Assembly (NCBI GenBank): GCA_037954325.1
Contig: JBBMNZ010000046.1
Span: forward strand, 496,001-560,000
DNA: 64,000 nucleotides
Direction of reading: 5' to 3'
Source of the DNA: Fistularia commersonii
Lineage: Eukaryota > Chordata > Actinopteri > Syngnathiformes > Fistulariidae
Below are positions 42,183 to 53,600 of the stretch, one piece after another. The notes below the pieces were generated by a model. That model was given only the letters and a program-made list of their open reading frames with translations. It did no database searches and was not told where the DNA came from. How positions within the stretch are numbered: position 1 is the stretch's first letter; every line of letters begins with the position of its first letter. The position numbers and the translations under genes were made by a program.

Positions 42183-45100
42183 GTGTAATTCAGCGACAAA
42201 ATCAAAAGATATAGCCATTCGTTCAAAAAGTGTTTAACTTATCGGGTTGAAATATGTTGTTTAAGACAAGATTTTGTACAATTTATGTCAAATTCAGTGT
42301 AATCCAGGTACATTTTCAAAAGATATAGCCATTCGTTAAAAAAGTGTTTATCTCACCGAGTTGAAATGTTTTTGAGTAGGAGTGGAAATAACTAATGAAT
42401 TTCAATAATCTGGTTTCTGCTGTTGAAATATGTGTTTAGGACATGATTCTGCACAAAATATGTCAAATTCAGTGTAATTCAGCGACAAGATCAAATGATA
42501 TAGCCATTCGTTAAAAAAGTGTTTATCTCACCGAGTTGAAATGTTTTTGAGTAGGAGTGGAAATAACTAATGAATTTCAATAATCTGGTTTCTGCTGTTG
42601 AAATATGTGTTTAGGACATGATTCTGCACAAAATATGTCAAATTCAGTGTAATTCAGCGACAAGATCAAATGATATAGCCATTCGTTCAAAAAGTGTTTA
42701 TCTTATCGGGTTGAAGCGTTTTTGATTAGGAGTGGAAATAACTAATGAATATCATCAAGTTGGTTTCTACTGTTAAATATGTTGTTTAGGACTTGATTCT
42801 GCACAATATATGTCAAATTCAGCGTAATCCCATCACATGTTCAAAAGATATATCCATTCGTCCAAAAACTGCTTATCTCACCGAGTTGAAGCGTTTTTGA
42901 GTTGCAGTGGAAATAACTTGTGAATTTCAATATGCTGGTTTTTGCTGTTGATATATGTTGTTAAGGACATGATTTTGCACAATATATGTCAAATTTAGTG
43001 TAATCACATCACAGTTTCAAAAGATATAGCCATTCGTTCAAAAAGTGCATATCTTATCGCGTTGAAGCGTTTTTGATTAAGAGTGGAAATAACTAATGAA
43101 TTTCACCAATTTGGTTTTTGCTGTTGATATATGTTGATAAGGACATGATTCTGCACAATATATGTCAAATTCATGTTAAACCAGCCACAAGTTCAAAAGA
43201 TGTATCCATAAGGTCAAAAACTGCTTTTCTCACCGAATTGAAGCGTTTTTGATCAGGAGTGGAAATAACTAATGGATTTCGTCATTCTGGTTTCTGCTGT
43301 TGAAATCTGTTGTTTAGGACAATATTCTGCACAAAATATGTCAAATTCAGTGTAATTCAGCGACAAAATCAAAAGATATAGCCATTCGTTCAAAAAGTGT
43401 TTATCTTATCGGGTTGAAATATGTTGTTTAGGACAAGATTTTGTACAATTTATGTAAAATTCAGTGCAATCCAGGTACATTTTCAAAAGATATAGCCATT
43501 CGTTAAAAAAGTGCTTATCTCACCGAGTTGAAGCGTTTTTGGTCAGGAGTGGAAATAACTAATGAATTTCATTAATCTGGTTTCTGTTGTTGAAATATGT
43601 TGTTTAGGACATGATTCTGCAAAAAATATGTCAACTTCAGTGTAATCCAGCGACAAGATCAAAAGATATAGCCATTCGTGCAAAAAGTGCTTATCTCACG
43701 GAGTTGAAGCGTTTTTGATTTGGAGTGGAAATAACTAATGAATTCCATCAAGCTGGTTTCTGCTGTTAATATATGTTGTTTAGGACATGATTCTGAACAA
43801 TATATGTCAAATTCAGTGTGATCCCATCACATGTTCAAAAGATATAGCCATTCGTTCAAAAACTGCTTATGTCACCGAGTTGAGGCGTTTTTGAGTTGGA
43901 GTGGAAATAACTAATGAATTTCAATATGCTGGTTTTTGCTGTTGATATATGTTGTTTAGGACATGATTCTGCACAATATATGTCAATATCAGTATAATCC
44001 AGCGACAAGATCAAAAGATATAGCCATAAGGTCAAAAAGTACTTATCTTACCGAGTTAAATCATTTTTGATTAGGAGTGGAAATAACTATTGAATTTCAT
44101 CAAGCTGGTGTCTGCTGGTGATATATGTTGTATAGGACATGATTCTGCACAATATATGTTAAATTCAGTGTAATCCCATCACATGTTCAAAAGATATAGC
44201 CATTCGTTCAAAAAGTGTTTATCTTATCGGATTGAAGCGTTTTTGATTAAGAGTGGAAATAACTCATGAATTTCATCAAGCTGGTTTCTGCTGTTCAAAT
44301 ATGATGTTCAGTACATGATTCTGCAAAATTAATGTCAAATTCAGTGTAATCCAGCCGCAAGTTCAAAAGATATAGCCATTCGTTAAAAAAGTGCTTATCT
44401 CATCGAGTTAAATTGTTTTTGAGTTGGAGTGGAAATAACTGATGAATTTCATCAAGCTGGTTTCTGCTGTTGATATATGTTGTCTTGGACATGATTCTGC
44501 ACGATATATGTCAATTTCAGTGTAATCCCATCACAGGTTAAAAACATATAGCCATTCGTTCAAAAAGTCTTCATCTCACCGAGTCGAAGCGTTTTTGATT
44601 AGGAGTGAAAATAACAAATGAATTTCATCAAGCTGGTTTTTATTGTTGGAATATGTTGTTTAGGACATGATTCTGCAATATATATGTCAAATTCAGTGAA
44701 ACCCAGCTACAAGATCAAACTATATAGCCATTCGTTCAAAAAGTGCTTTTCTCACCGAGTTGAAGCGTTTTTGATTAGGAGTGGAAATATCTAATGAATT
44801 TCATCAAGCTGGTTTTTCGCCGTTGAAATATGTTGTTTAGGACATGATTCTGTACAATATATGTCAAATTCAGTGTAATCCAGCTATAAGTTCAAAACAT
44901 ATAGCCATAAGGTCAAAAAGTGCTTATCTCACTGAGTTGAAGCGTTTTTGATGTTGAGTGGAAATGACTAATGAATTTCATCAAGCTGGTTTCTGCTGTT
45001 AAGATATGTTGTTTAGGACATGATTCTGCACAATATATGTCAAATTCAGTGTAATCCAGCGTCAAGATCAAAAGATATAGCCATTCGTTCAAAAAGTCTT

Positions 45101-46560
45101 TGTCTCACCGACTTGAAGCGTATTTGATTGGGAGTGTAAATAACAAATGAATTTCATCAAGCTGGTTTCTGCCGTTGACAAATGTTGTTTAGGACATCAT
45201 TCTGCACAATATATGTCAACTTCAGTGTAATCCCATCACAGGTTCAAAAGATATAGCCATTCGTTCAAAAAGGACTTATCTCACCGAGTTGAAGCGTTTT
45301 TGATTAGGAGTGGAAATAACTAATGAATTTCATCTACCTGGTTTCTGATGTTGAAATATGTTTTTTAGGACATGATTCTGCACAAAATATGTCAAATTCA
45401 GTGTAATCCCATCACAGGTTCAAAAGATATAGCCATTCGTTCAAAAAGGGTTTATCTTATCGGGTTGAAGCATATTTGATTAGGAGTGGAAATAACTAAT
45501 GAATTTCATCAAGCTGGTTTCTGCTGTTGAAATATGTTTTTTAGGACACGATTCTACGCAAAATATGTCAAATTCAGTGTAATCCAGCGTCAAGATCAAA
45601 AGATATAGCCTTTCGTTCAAAAAGTACTTATCTCACGGAGTTGAAGCGTTTTTGATTAGGAGTGGAAATAACTAATCAATTTCATCAAGCTGGTTTCTGT
45701 TGTTGAAATATGTTGTATAGGACATGATTCAGCACAAAAAATGTAAAATTCAGGGTAATCCAGCTACAAGTTCAAAAGATACAACCATTAGTTCAAAAAG
45801 TGCTTATCTCACCGAGTTGAAGCGTTTTTGATTAGGAGTGGAAATAACTAATGAATTTCATCAATTTGGTTTCTACTGTTGAAATATGTTGTTTAGGACA
45901 TGATTCTGCACAATATATGTCAAATTCTATGTAATCCCATCCAAGGATCAAAAGATATAGCCATTCGTTCAAAAAGTTCTTATCTCATCGAGTTGAAGCG
46001 TTTTTGATTAAGAGAGGAAATAACTATTGAATTTCAACAAGCCTTTTTCTGCTGTTGATAGATGTTGTATAGGACATGATTCTGTACAATATATGTCAAA
46101 TTCAGTGTAATCCAGCGACAAGATCAAAAGATATAGCCATTCGTTCGAAAACTGCTCATATCACCGAGTTGAAGCGTTTTTGAGTTGGAGTTGAAATAAC
46201 TAATGAATTTCAATATGCTGGTTTTTGCTGTTGATATATGTTGTTTAGGATATGATTCTGCACAATATATGTCAAATTCAGTGTAATCCAGCTACAAGTT
46301 CAAAAGATATAGCCATAAGGTCAAAAAGTGCTTATCTTACAGAGGTTAAATCTTTTTTGAGTTGGAGTGGAAATAACTAATGAATTTCATCAAGCTGGTT
46401 TCTGCTGTTGATATATGTTGTTTAGGACATGATTCTGCACAATATATATCAAATTTAGAGTAATCCCATCACAGTTTCAAAAGATATAGCCATTCCTTCT
46501 AAAAGTGCTTGTCTCATCGGGTTTAATCATTTTTAATTAAGAGTGGAAATAACTAATGAA
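42183..46560 (+). repeat. Second HOR family, copy 5 (right-hand, partially eroded)
   Basis: Follows copy 4 at an offset of 4804 through about 44815. One monomer is then missing: GACATGATTCTGTACAAT lies at 44841, 4628 (4804 - 176) after 40213. Two more are missing by 46336, where the CTTACAGAGG landmark is offset 4275 from its counterpart at 42061. Homology to the unit fades near 46440-46560. All losses are in phase with the 176-bp register. Confidence 0.88.
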
Positions 46561-49084
46561 TTTCATCAAGCTGGTTTCTGCTGTTGATATATGTTGTTTG
46601 GACATGATTCTGCACAATATATGTCAATCTCAGTGTAATCCCAGCACAGGTTCAAAAGATATAGCCATTCGTTCAAAAAGTCTTCATCTCACTGAGTTGA
46701 GGCGTTTTTGATTAGGAGTGGAAATAAAAAAATGAATTTCATTAAGCTGGTTTCTGCTGTGGAAATATGTTGTTTAGGACATGATTCTGCACAAAATATG
46801 TCAAATTCAATGTAATCCAGGTACAAATTCAAAAGATATAGCCATTCGTTCGAAAAGTTCTTATATCACTGACTTGAAGCGTTTTTGACTAGTAGTGGAA
46901 ATAACTAATGAATTCCATCAAGCCGGTTTCTGCTGTTGAAATATCTTGTTTAGGACATGATTCTGCACAATATATGTCAAATTCAGTGTAACCCAGCTAC
47001 AAGATCAAAATATATAGCCATTCGTTAAAAAAGTGCTTTTCTCACCGAGTTGAAGCGTTATTGATTAGGAGTGGAAATAACTAATGAATTTCATTAATCT
47101 GGTTTCTGCTGTTGAAATATGTTGTTTAGGACAATATTCTGCACAAAATATGTCAAATTCAGTGTAATTCAGCGACAAGATCAAAAGATATAGCCATTCG
47201 TTCAAAAAGTGTTTATCTTATCGGGTTGAAATATGTTGTTTAGGACAAGATTTTGTACAATTTATGTAAAATTCAGTGCAATCCACGTACATTTTCAAAA
47301 GATATAGCCGTTCGTTAAAAAAGTTCTTTTCTCACCGAGTTGAAGCGTTATTGATTAGGAGTCGAAATAACTAATGAATTTCATCAATCTGGTTTCTGCT
47401 GTGGAAATATGTTGTTTAGGACATGATTTTGCACTAAATATTTCAAATTCAGTGTGATCCAGCGACAAGATCAAAAGATATAGCCATTCGTGCAAAAAGT
47501 GCTTATCTCACGGAGTTGAAGCGTTTTTGATTTGGAGTGGAAATAACTAATGAATTCCATCAAGCTGGTTTTTGCTGTTGATATATGTTGTTTAGGACAT
47601 GATTCTGAACAATATATGTCAAATTCAGTGTGATCCCATCACATGTTCAAAAGATATAGCCATTCGTTCAAAAAGTGCTTATCTCACCGAGTTGAAGCGT
47701 TTTTGAGTTGGAGTGGAAATAACTAATGAATTTCAATATGCTGGTTTTTGCCGTTGATATATGTTGTTTAGGACATGATTCTGCACAATATATGTCAATA
47801 TCAGTATAATCCAGTGACAAGATCAAAAGATATAGCCATAAGGTCAAAAATCACTTATCTTACCGAGTTAAATCGCTTTTGATTAGGAGTGGAAATAACT
47901 AATGAATTCCATCAAGCTGGTGTCTGCTGGTGATATATGTTGTTTAGGACATGATTCTGCACAATATATGTTAAATTCAGTGTAATCCCATCACATGTTC
48001 AAAAGATATAGCCATTCGTTCAAAAAGTGTTTATCTTATCGGATTGAAGCGTTTTTGATTAAGAGTGGAAATAACTCATGAATTTCACCAAGCTGGTTTC
48101 TGCTGTTCAAATATGATGTTCAGTACATGATTCTGCACAATTAATGTCAAATTCAGTGTAATCCGGCGGCAAGTTCAAAAGATATAGCCATTCGTTAAAA
48201 AAGTGCTTATCTTATCGAGTTAAATTGTTTTTGAGTTGGAGTGGAAATAACTGATGAATTTCATCAAGCTGGTTTCTGCTGTTGATATTTGTTGTCTTGG
48301 ACATGATTCTGCACGATATATGTCAATTTCAGTGTAATCCCATCACAGGTTAAAAACATATAGCCATTCTTTCAAAAAGTCTTCATCTAACCGAGTCGAA
48401 GCGTTTTTGATTAGGAGTGAAAATAACTAATGAATTTCATCAAGCTGGTTTCTGCTGTTGAAATATGTTGTTTAGGACATGATTCTACACCAAATATGTC
48501 AAATTCAGTGTAATCCAGCGTCAAGATCAAAAGATATAGCCATTCGTTCAAAAAGTGTTTATCTCACCGAGTTGAAGCGTTTTTGATTAGGAGTGGAAAT
48601 AACTAATGAATTTCATCAAGCTGGTTTCTGCCGTTGAAATATGTTGTTTAGGACATGATTCTGCACAATATATGTCAAATTCAGTGTGATCCCATGACAT
48701 GTTCAAAAGATATAGCCATTGGTTCAAAAAGGACTTATCTCACCAAGTTGAACCGTTTTTGATTAGGATTGGAAATATCTAACGGATTTCATCAAGCTGG
48801 TTTCTGCTGTTGAAATATGTTTTTTAGGACATGATTTTGAACTAAATATTTCAAATTCAGTGTAATCCAGCGACAAGATCAAAAGATATAGCCATTCGTG
48901 CAAAAAGTGCTTATCTCACTGAGTTGAAGCTTTTTTGATTTGGAGTGGAAATAACTAATGAATTCCATCAAACTGGTTTCTGCTGTTGATATATGTTGTT
49001 TTCAGGACATGATTCTGCACAATATATGTCAAATTCAGTGTAATCCAGCGACAAGATCAAAAGATATAGCCATTCGTTCAAAAA

Positions 49085-49436
49085 CTGCTTATCTCACCGA
49101 GTTGAAGCGTTTTTGAGTTGGAGTGGAAATAACTAATGAATTTCAATATGCTGGTTATTGCTGTTTATATATGTTGTTTAGGACATGATTCTACACAATA
49201 TATGTCAAATTCAGTGTAATCCAGCTACAAGTTCAAAAGATATAGCCATTCGTTCAAAAACTGCTTATCTCACCGAGTTGAAGCGTTTTTGAGTTGGAGT
49301 GGAAATAACTAATGAATTTCAATATGCTGGTTATTGCTGTTTATATATGTTGTTTAGGACATGATTCTACACAATATATGTCAAATTCAGTGTAATCCAG
49401 CTACAAGTTCAAAAGATATAGCCATAAGGTCAAAAA
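49085..49436 (+). repeat. Single-monomer tandem duplication (2 x 176 bp)
   Basis: Two adjacent monomers share private variants (GGTTATTGCTGTTTATATATG, GATTCTACACAATAT) exactly 176 bases apart. This gives a clean measurement of the monomer length and is a recent one-monomer gain. Confidence 0.9.
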
Positions 49437-49622
49437 GTAATTATCTTACCGAGTTAAATCGCTTTTGATTAGGAGTGGAAATAACACATGAATTTCATCA
49501 AGCTGGTGTCTGCTGGTGATATATGTTGTTTAGAACATGATTCTGCACAATATATGTCAAATTCAGTGTAATCCCATCACATGTTCAAAAGATATAGCCA
49601 TTCGTTCAAAAAGTGTTTATCT

Positions 49623-49627
49623 TATCG
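49623..49627. repeat. Target-site duplication, left copy (TATCG)
   Basis: Satellite reads CTTATCG immediately before the LTR. The uninterrupted monomer elsewhere reads CTTATCGGGTTGAAG, so TATCG is host sequence that is repeated at 50627-50631. Confidence 0.9.
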
Positions 49628-49696
49628 TGTCACGATGTGCTGGGGCGGACTCGAGCAGGGAACCACACTTCGGGGCAGAGATGGGTGGAAAGCGCT

Positions 49697-49702
49697 TTTA
49701 TT
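49697..49702 (-). terminator. AATAAA polyadenylation signal of the LTR
   Basis: The plus-strand TTTATT reads AATAAA on the minus strand, about 70 bases before the LTR 3' end, and is followed by a GTGTGGTT-type GU-rich stretch near 49660-49668. The position and order after the TATA box support the minus orientation of the element. Confidence 0.7.
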
Positions 49703-49740
49703 TGGTTGAAGTTGCAGAACTGGATGCGAACGGGACGGGT

Positions 49741-49860
49741 TGCAGACTGGACGGGATGCAGACTGGACTGGACGGGTTGCAGACCGGACTGGACGGGACG
49801 AGTTGCAGACTGGACAAGACGAGTTGCAGACTGGACAAGACGAGTTGCAGACTGAACGGC
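49741..49860 (-). repeat. 21-bp minisatellite inside the LTR
   Basis: TGCAGAC recurs at 49741, 49757, 49778, 49804, 49825 and 49846, spacings of 16, 21, 26, 21 and 21 bases. The spacing varies by about five bases around a 21-bp unit containing GACGAGTTGCAGACTGGACA. It adjoins the larger 48-bp minisatellite. Confidence 0.88.
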
Positions 49861-49883
49861 AGAGGCTGGGCCTCAACAGTACG

Positions 49884-50420
49884 GGTTGCGGGAGGGAACA
49901 GAGGTCACGCCGGCCGTCTGGGCCCGGCCGTGACTCGGGAAGGGAACAGAGGTCACGCCGGCCGTGACTCGGGAAGGGAACAGAGGTCAGGACGGCCGTC
50001 TGGTCCCGGCCGTGACTCGGGAAGGGAACAGAGGTCAGGACGGCCGTCTGGGCCCGGCCGTGACTCGGGAAGGGAACAGAGGTTACGCCGGCCGTCTGGG
50101 CCCGGCCGTGACTCGGGAAGGGAACAGAGGTCACGACGGCCGTCTGGGCCCGGCCGTGACTCGGGAAGGGAACAGAGGTCACGACGGCCGTCTGGGCCCG
50201 GCCGTGACTCGGGAAGGGAACAGAGGTCACGCCGGCCGTCTGGGCCCGGCCGTGACTCGGGAAGGGAACAGAGGTCACGCCGGCCGTCTGGGCCCGGCCG
50301 TGACTCGGGAAGGGAACAGAGGTCACGCCGGCCGTCTGGGCCCGGCCGTGACTCGGGAAGGGAACAGAGGTCACGTCGGCCGTCTGGGCCCGGCCGTGAC
50401 TCGGGAAGGGAAAGGAGGTC
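49884..50420 (-). repeat. 48-bp GC-rich minisatellite inside the LTR, about 11 units
   Basis: GACTCGGGAAGGGAACAGAG starts at 49932, 49966, 50014, 50062, 50110, 50158, 50206, 50254, 50302, 50350 and 50398. All spacings are 48 except one shortened unit of 34. A degenerate unit precedes at about 49884. Units differ at a few sites, for example GTCACGCCGG versus GTCAGGACGG versus GTCACGACGG. Because 48 is a multiple of three and the unit lacks stops in several frames, it creates long open stretches on both strands (up to 323 codons) that are not genes. Confidence 0.93.
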
Positions 50421-50550
50421 ACACCTGGGGTCCGGTCATAGCAGGGGTGAGGTCCGGGTTGGCAAGGGTGAGGTCCAGGTCGTGGCAGGGTCCCACAGTA
50501 GTTCATGAAGACCACAATCCCCCGGCGCCAGGCAGAGAGTGCCGCTGCCC

Positions 50551-50556
50551 TTTATA
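50551..50556 (-). promoter_or_regulatory. TATA box of the LTR
   Basis: On the minus strand the sequence reads CCCTATAAAGGGCAGC, a strong TATA consensus 71 bases from the LTR 5' end. This implies a very short U3 and a transcript start roughly 25-30 bases further in, near 50525. With the AATAAA near 49700 the predicted R region is about 800 bases. Confidence 0.7.
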
Positions 50557-50626
50557 GGGATCTCGATTAGCGGCATCTGCTGCAGCTAGCACAGATTACA
50601 ACGGGGATCAGCTGTGAACCCTGACA

Positions 50627-50631
50627 TATCG
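50627..50631. repeat. Target-site duplication, right copy (TATCG)
   Basis: TATCG follows the LTR end and leads directly into GGTTGAAGCG, so the interrupted monomer resumes exactly where it stopped. Removing the LTR and one TATCG restores a normal monomer register. Confidence 0.9.
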
Positions 50632-53600
50632 GGTTGAAGCGTTTTTGATTAAGAGTGGAAATAACTAATGAATTTCACCAAGCTGGTTTCTGCTGTTTAT
50701 ATATGTTGTTCAGTACATGATTCTGCACAATATATGTCAAATTCAGTGTAATCCAGCTACAAGTTCAAAAGATATAGCCATTCGTTAAAAAAGTGCTTAT
50801 CTCACCGAGGTGAAGCGTTTTTGATTAGGAGTGATATAACTAATGAATTTCATCAAGTTGGTTTCTACTGTTGAAATATGTTGATTAGGACATGATTCTG
50901 CACAATATATGTCAACTTCAGTGTAATCCCATCACAGGTTAAAAACATATAGTAATTCGTTCAAAAAGTGTATATCTTATCGGGTTGAAGCGTTTTTGAT
51001 TATGAATGGAAATAACTAATGGATTTCATCAAGCTGGTTTTTGCCGTTGAAATATATTGTTTGGAACATGATTTTGCACAATATATGTAAAATTCAGTGG
51101 AATCCAGCTACAAGTTCAAAAGATATAGCCATTCGTTGAAAAATTGCTTATCTTACCGAGTTGAAGCGTTTTTGATTAGGAGTAGAAATAACTAATGAAT
51201 TTCATCAAGCTGGTTTCTGCTGTTGAAATATGTTTTTTAGGACATGATTCTGCACAAAATATGTCAAATTCAGTGTAATTCCATAACAGGTTCAAAAGAT
51301 AGAGGCCATTCGTTCCATAAGTGTTTATCTTATCGGGTTGAAGCGTTTTTGATTAAGAGAGGAAATAACTATTGAATTTCATCAAGCTGGTTTCTGCTGT
51401 TGAAATATGTTGTTTAGGACATGATTCTACACCAAATATGTCAAATTCAGTGTAATCCAGCGTCAAGATCAAAAGATATACCCTTTCGTTCAAAAACTGC
51501 TTATCTCACGGAGATGTAGCGTTTTTGATTAGGAGTGGAAATAACGAATGAATTTCATCAAGCTGGTTTCTGCTATTGAAATATGTTGTTTAGGACATGA
51601 TTCTGCACAATATATGTCAAATTCAGTGGGATCCCATTACAGGTTCAAAACATATAGCCATTGGTTCAAAAATGACTTATCTCACCAAGTTGAAGCGTTT
51701 TTGATTAGGAGTGGAAAAAACTAATGGATTTCATCAAGCTGGTTTCTGCTGTTGAAATATGTTGTTTAAGACATGATTCTGCACTAAATATGTCAAATTC
51801 AGTGTAATCCAGCGACAAGATCAAAATATATAGCCATTCGTTCAAAAAGTGCTTTTCTCACCGAGTTGAAGCGTTTTTGATTAGGAGTGGAAATAACTAA
51901 TGGATTTCATCAAGCTGGTTTTTGCCGTTGAAATATGTTGTTTGGAACATGATTTTGCACAATATATTTCAAATTCAGTGTAATCCAGCTACAAGTTCAA
52001 AAGATATAGCCATTCGTTCAAAAAGTGCTTATCTCACCGAGTTGAAGCGTTTTTGATTTTGAGTGGAAATGACTAATGAATTTCATCTAGCTGGTTTCTG
52101 ATTTTGAAATATGTTTTTTAGGACATGATTCTGCACGATATATGTCAAATTCAGTGTAATCCCATCACAGGTTCAAAAGATATAGCCATTCGTTCAAAAA
52201 GTGTTTATCTTATCGGGTTGAAGCGTTTTTGATTAGGAGTGGAGATAACTAATGAATTTCATCAAGCTGGTTTCTGCTGTTGAAATATGTTTTTTAGGAC
52301 ATGATTCTACGCAAAATATGTCAAATTCAGTGTAATCCACCGTCAAGATCAAAAGATGTAGCCTTTCGTTCAAAAAGTGCTTATCTCACGAGGTTGAAGC
52401 GTTTTTGATTAGGAGTGGAAATAACTAATCAATTTCATCAAGCTGGTTTCTGTTGTTGAAATATTTTGTATAGGACATGATTCAGCACAAAAAATGTAAA
52501 ATTCAGGGTAATCCAGCTACAAGTTCAAAAGATACAGCCATTAGTTCAAAAAGTGCTTATCTCACCGAGTTGAAGCGTTTTTGATTAGGAGTGGAAATAA
52601 CTAATGAATTTCATCAAGTTGGTTTCTACTGTTGAAATATGTTGTTTAGGACATGATTCTGCACAATATATGTCAAATTCAGTGTAATCCCATCCAAGGT
52701 TCAAAAGATATAGCCATTCGTTCTAAAAGTGCTTATCTTATCGGGTTGAATCATTTTTGATTAAGAGTGGAAATAACTAATGAATTTCACCAAGTTGGTT
52801 TTTGTTGTTGATATATGTTGTTTAGGACATGATTCTGCACAATATATGTCAAATTCAATATAATCCAGCCATAAGTTCAAAAGATATAGCCATAAGGTCA
52901 AAAACTGCATATCTTATCGGTTAAATCGTTTTTGAGTTGGAGTGGAAATAACTAATGAATTTCATCATGCTGGTTTCTGCTGTTGATATATGTTGTTTAG
53001 GAAAAGATTCTGCACAATATATGTCAATTTCAGTGTAATCCCATCACAGGTTCAAAAGATTTAGCCATTCGTTCAAAAAGTCTTCATCTCACTGACTTGA
53101 AGCGTTTTTGATTCGGAGTGGAAATAAAAAAATGAATTTCATTAAGCTGGTTTCTGCTGTGGAAATATGTTGTTTAGGACATGATTCTGAACAAAATATG
53201 TCAAATTCAGTGTAATCCAGGTACAAATTCAAAAGATAAAGCCATTCGTTCAAAAAGTTCTTATATCACTGACTTGAAGTGTTTTTGACTAGTAGCTGAA
53301 ATAACTAATGAATTTCATCAAGCCGGTTTCTGCTGTTGATATATCTTGTTTAGGACATGATTCTGCACAATATATGTCAAATTCAATGTAACCCAGCTAC
53401 AAGATCAAAATATATAGCCATTCGTTAAAAAAGTGCTTTTCTCACCGAGTTGAAGCGTTATTGATTAGGAGTGGAAATAAGTTATGAATTTCATTAATCT
53501 GGTTTCTGCTGTTGAAATATGTTGTTTAGGACAATATTCTACACAAAATATGTCAAATTCAGTGTAATTCAGCGACAAAATCAAAAGATATAGCCATTCG

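Larger units (their letters stand above)
46561..49627 (+). repeat. Irregular, older HOR remnants left of the LTR
   Basis: About 17 monomers. The segment 46540-47400 matches 52940-53800 at a constant offset of 6400 (AATAAAAAAATGAATTTC at 46726 and 53126; truncated-monomer landmarks at 47162 and 53562). The segment from about 47490 resembles the start of the 7741-bp block (CGTGCAAAAAGTGC, CTCACGGAGTTG), and 48690-49620 resembles 7550-8480 with visible divergence. Confidence 0.85.
49628..50626 (-). mobile_element. Solo LTR (999 bp) of an LTR retroelement, minus orientation
   Basis: The insert begins TGTCACGATG and ends CCCTGACA on the plus strand. It therefore has the TG...CA ends and short inverted termini (TGTCA/TGACA) typical of LTRs, and it is flanked by a perfect 5-bp target duplication TATCG. 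Read on the minus strand it has a TATA box 71 bases from the 5' end and an AATAAA about 75 bases from the 3' end. Between them lie a 48-bp minisatellite and a 21-bp minisatellite. It is GC-rich, in sharp contrast to the satellite. No second LTR and no gag, pol or env sequence is present, so it is a solo LTR left by LTR-LTR recombination. A 5-bp duplication fits Ty3/gypsy-type elements and ERVL-type or lentiviral retroviruses; the family is not recognised. It could also be a non-autonomous element lacking an internal region. Confidence 0.85.

Noticed and set aside
49537..50508. 323-codon plus-strand open frame over the LTR, with overlapping frames of 297, 197, 80 and 75 codons
   Set aside because: Openness comes from the 48-bp minisatellite, whose unit is a multiple of three and lacks stops in several frames on both strands. 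The predicted protein starts in satellite monomer and is a low-complexity 16-residue repeat with no recognisable domain.
50528..50540. Possible tRNA-Lys primer-binding site (TGGCGCC on the minus strand, in CCTGGCGCCGGGGG)
   Set aside because: Only seven bases match a typical Lys primer-binding site, and it lies inside the LTR just after the TATA box, not immediately downstream of an LTR end. Chance match in GC-rich sequence.
49628..50626. Full-length retroelement with two LTRs
   Set aside because: No long direct repeat exists between the two ends, and no gag, pol or env reading frame lies between them.
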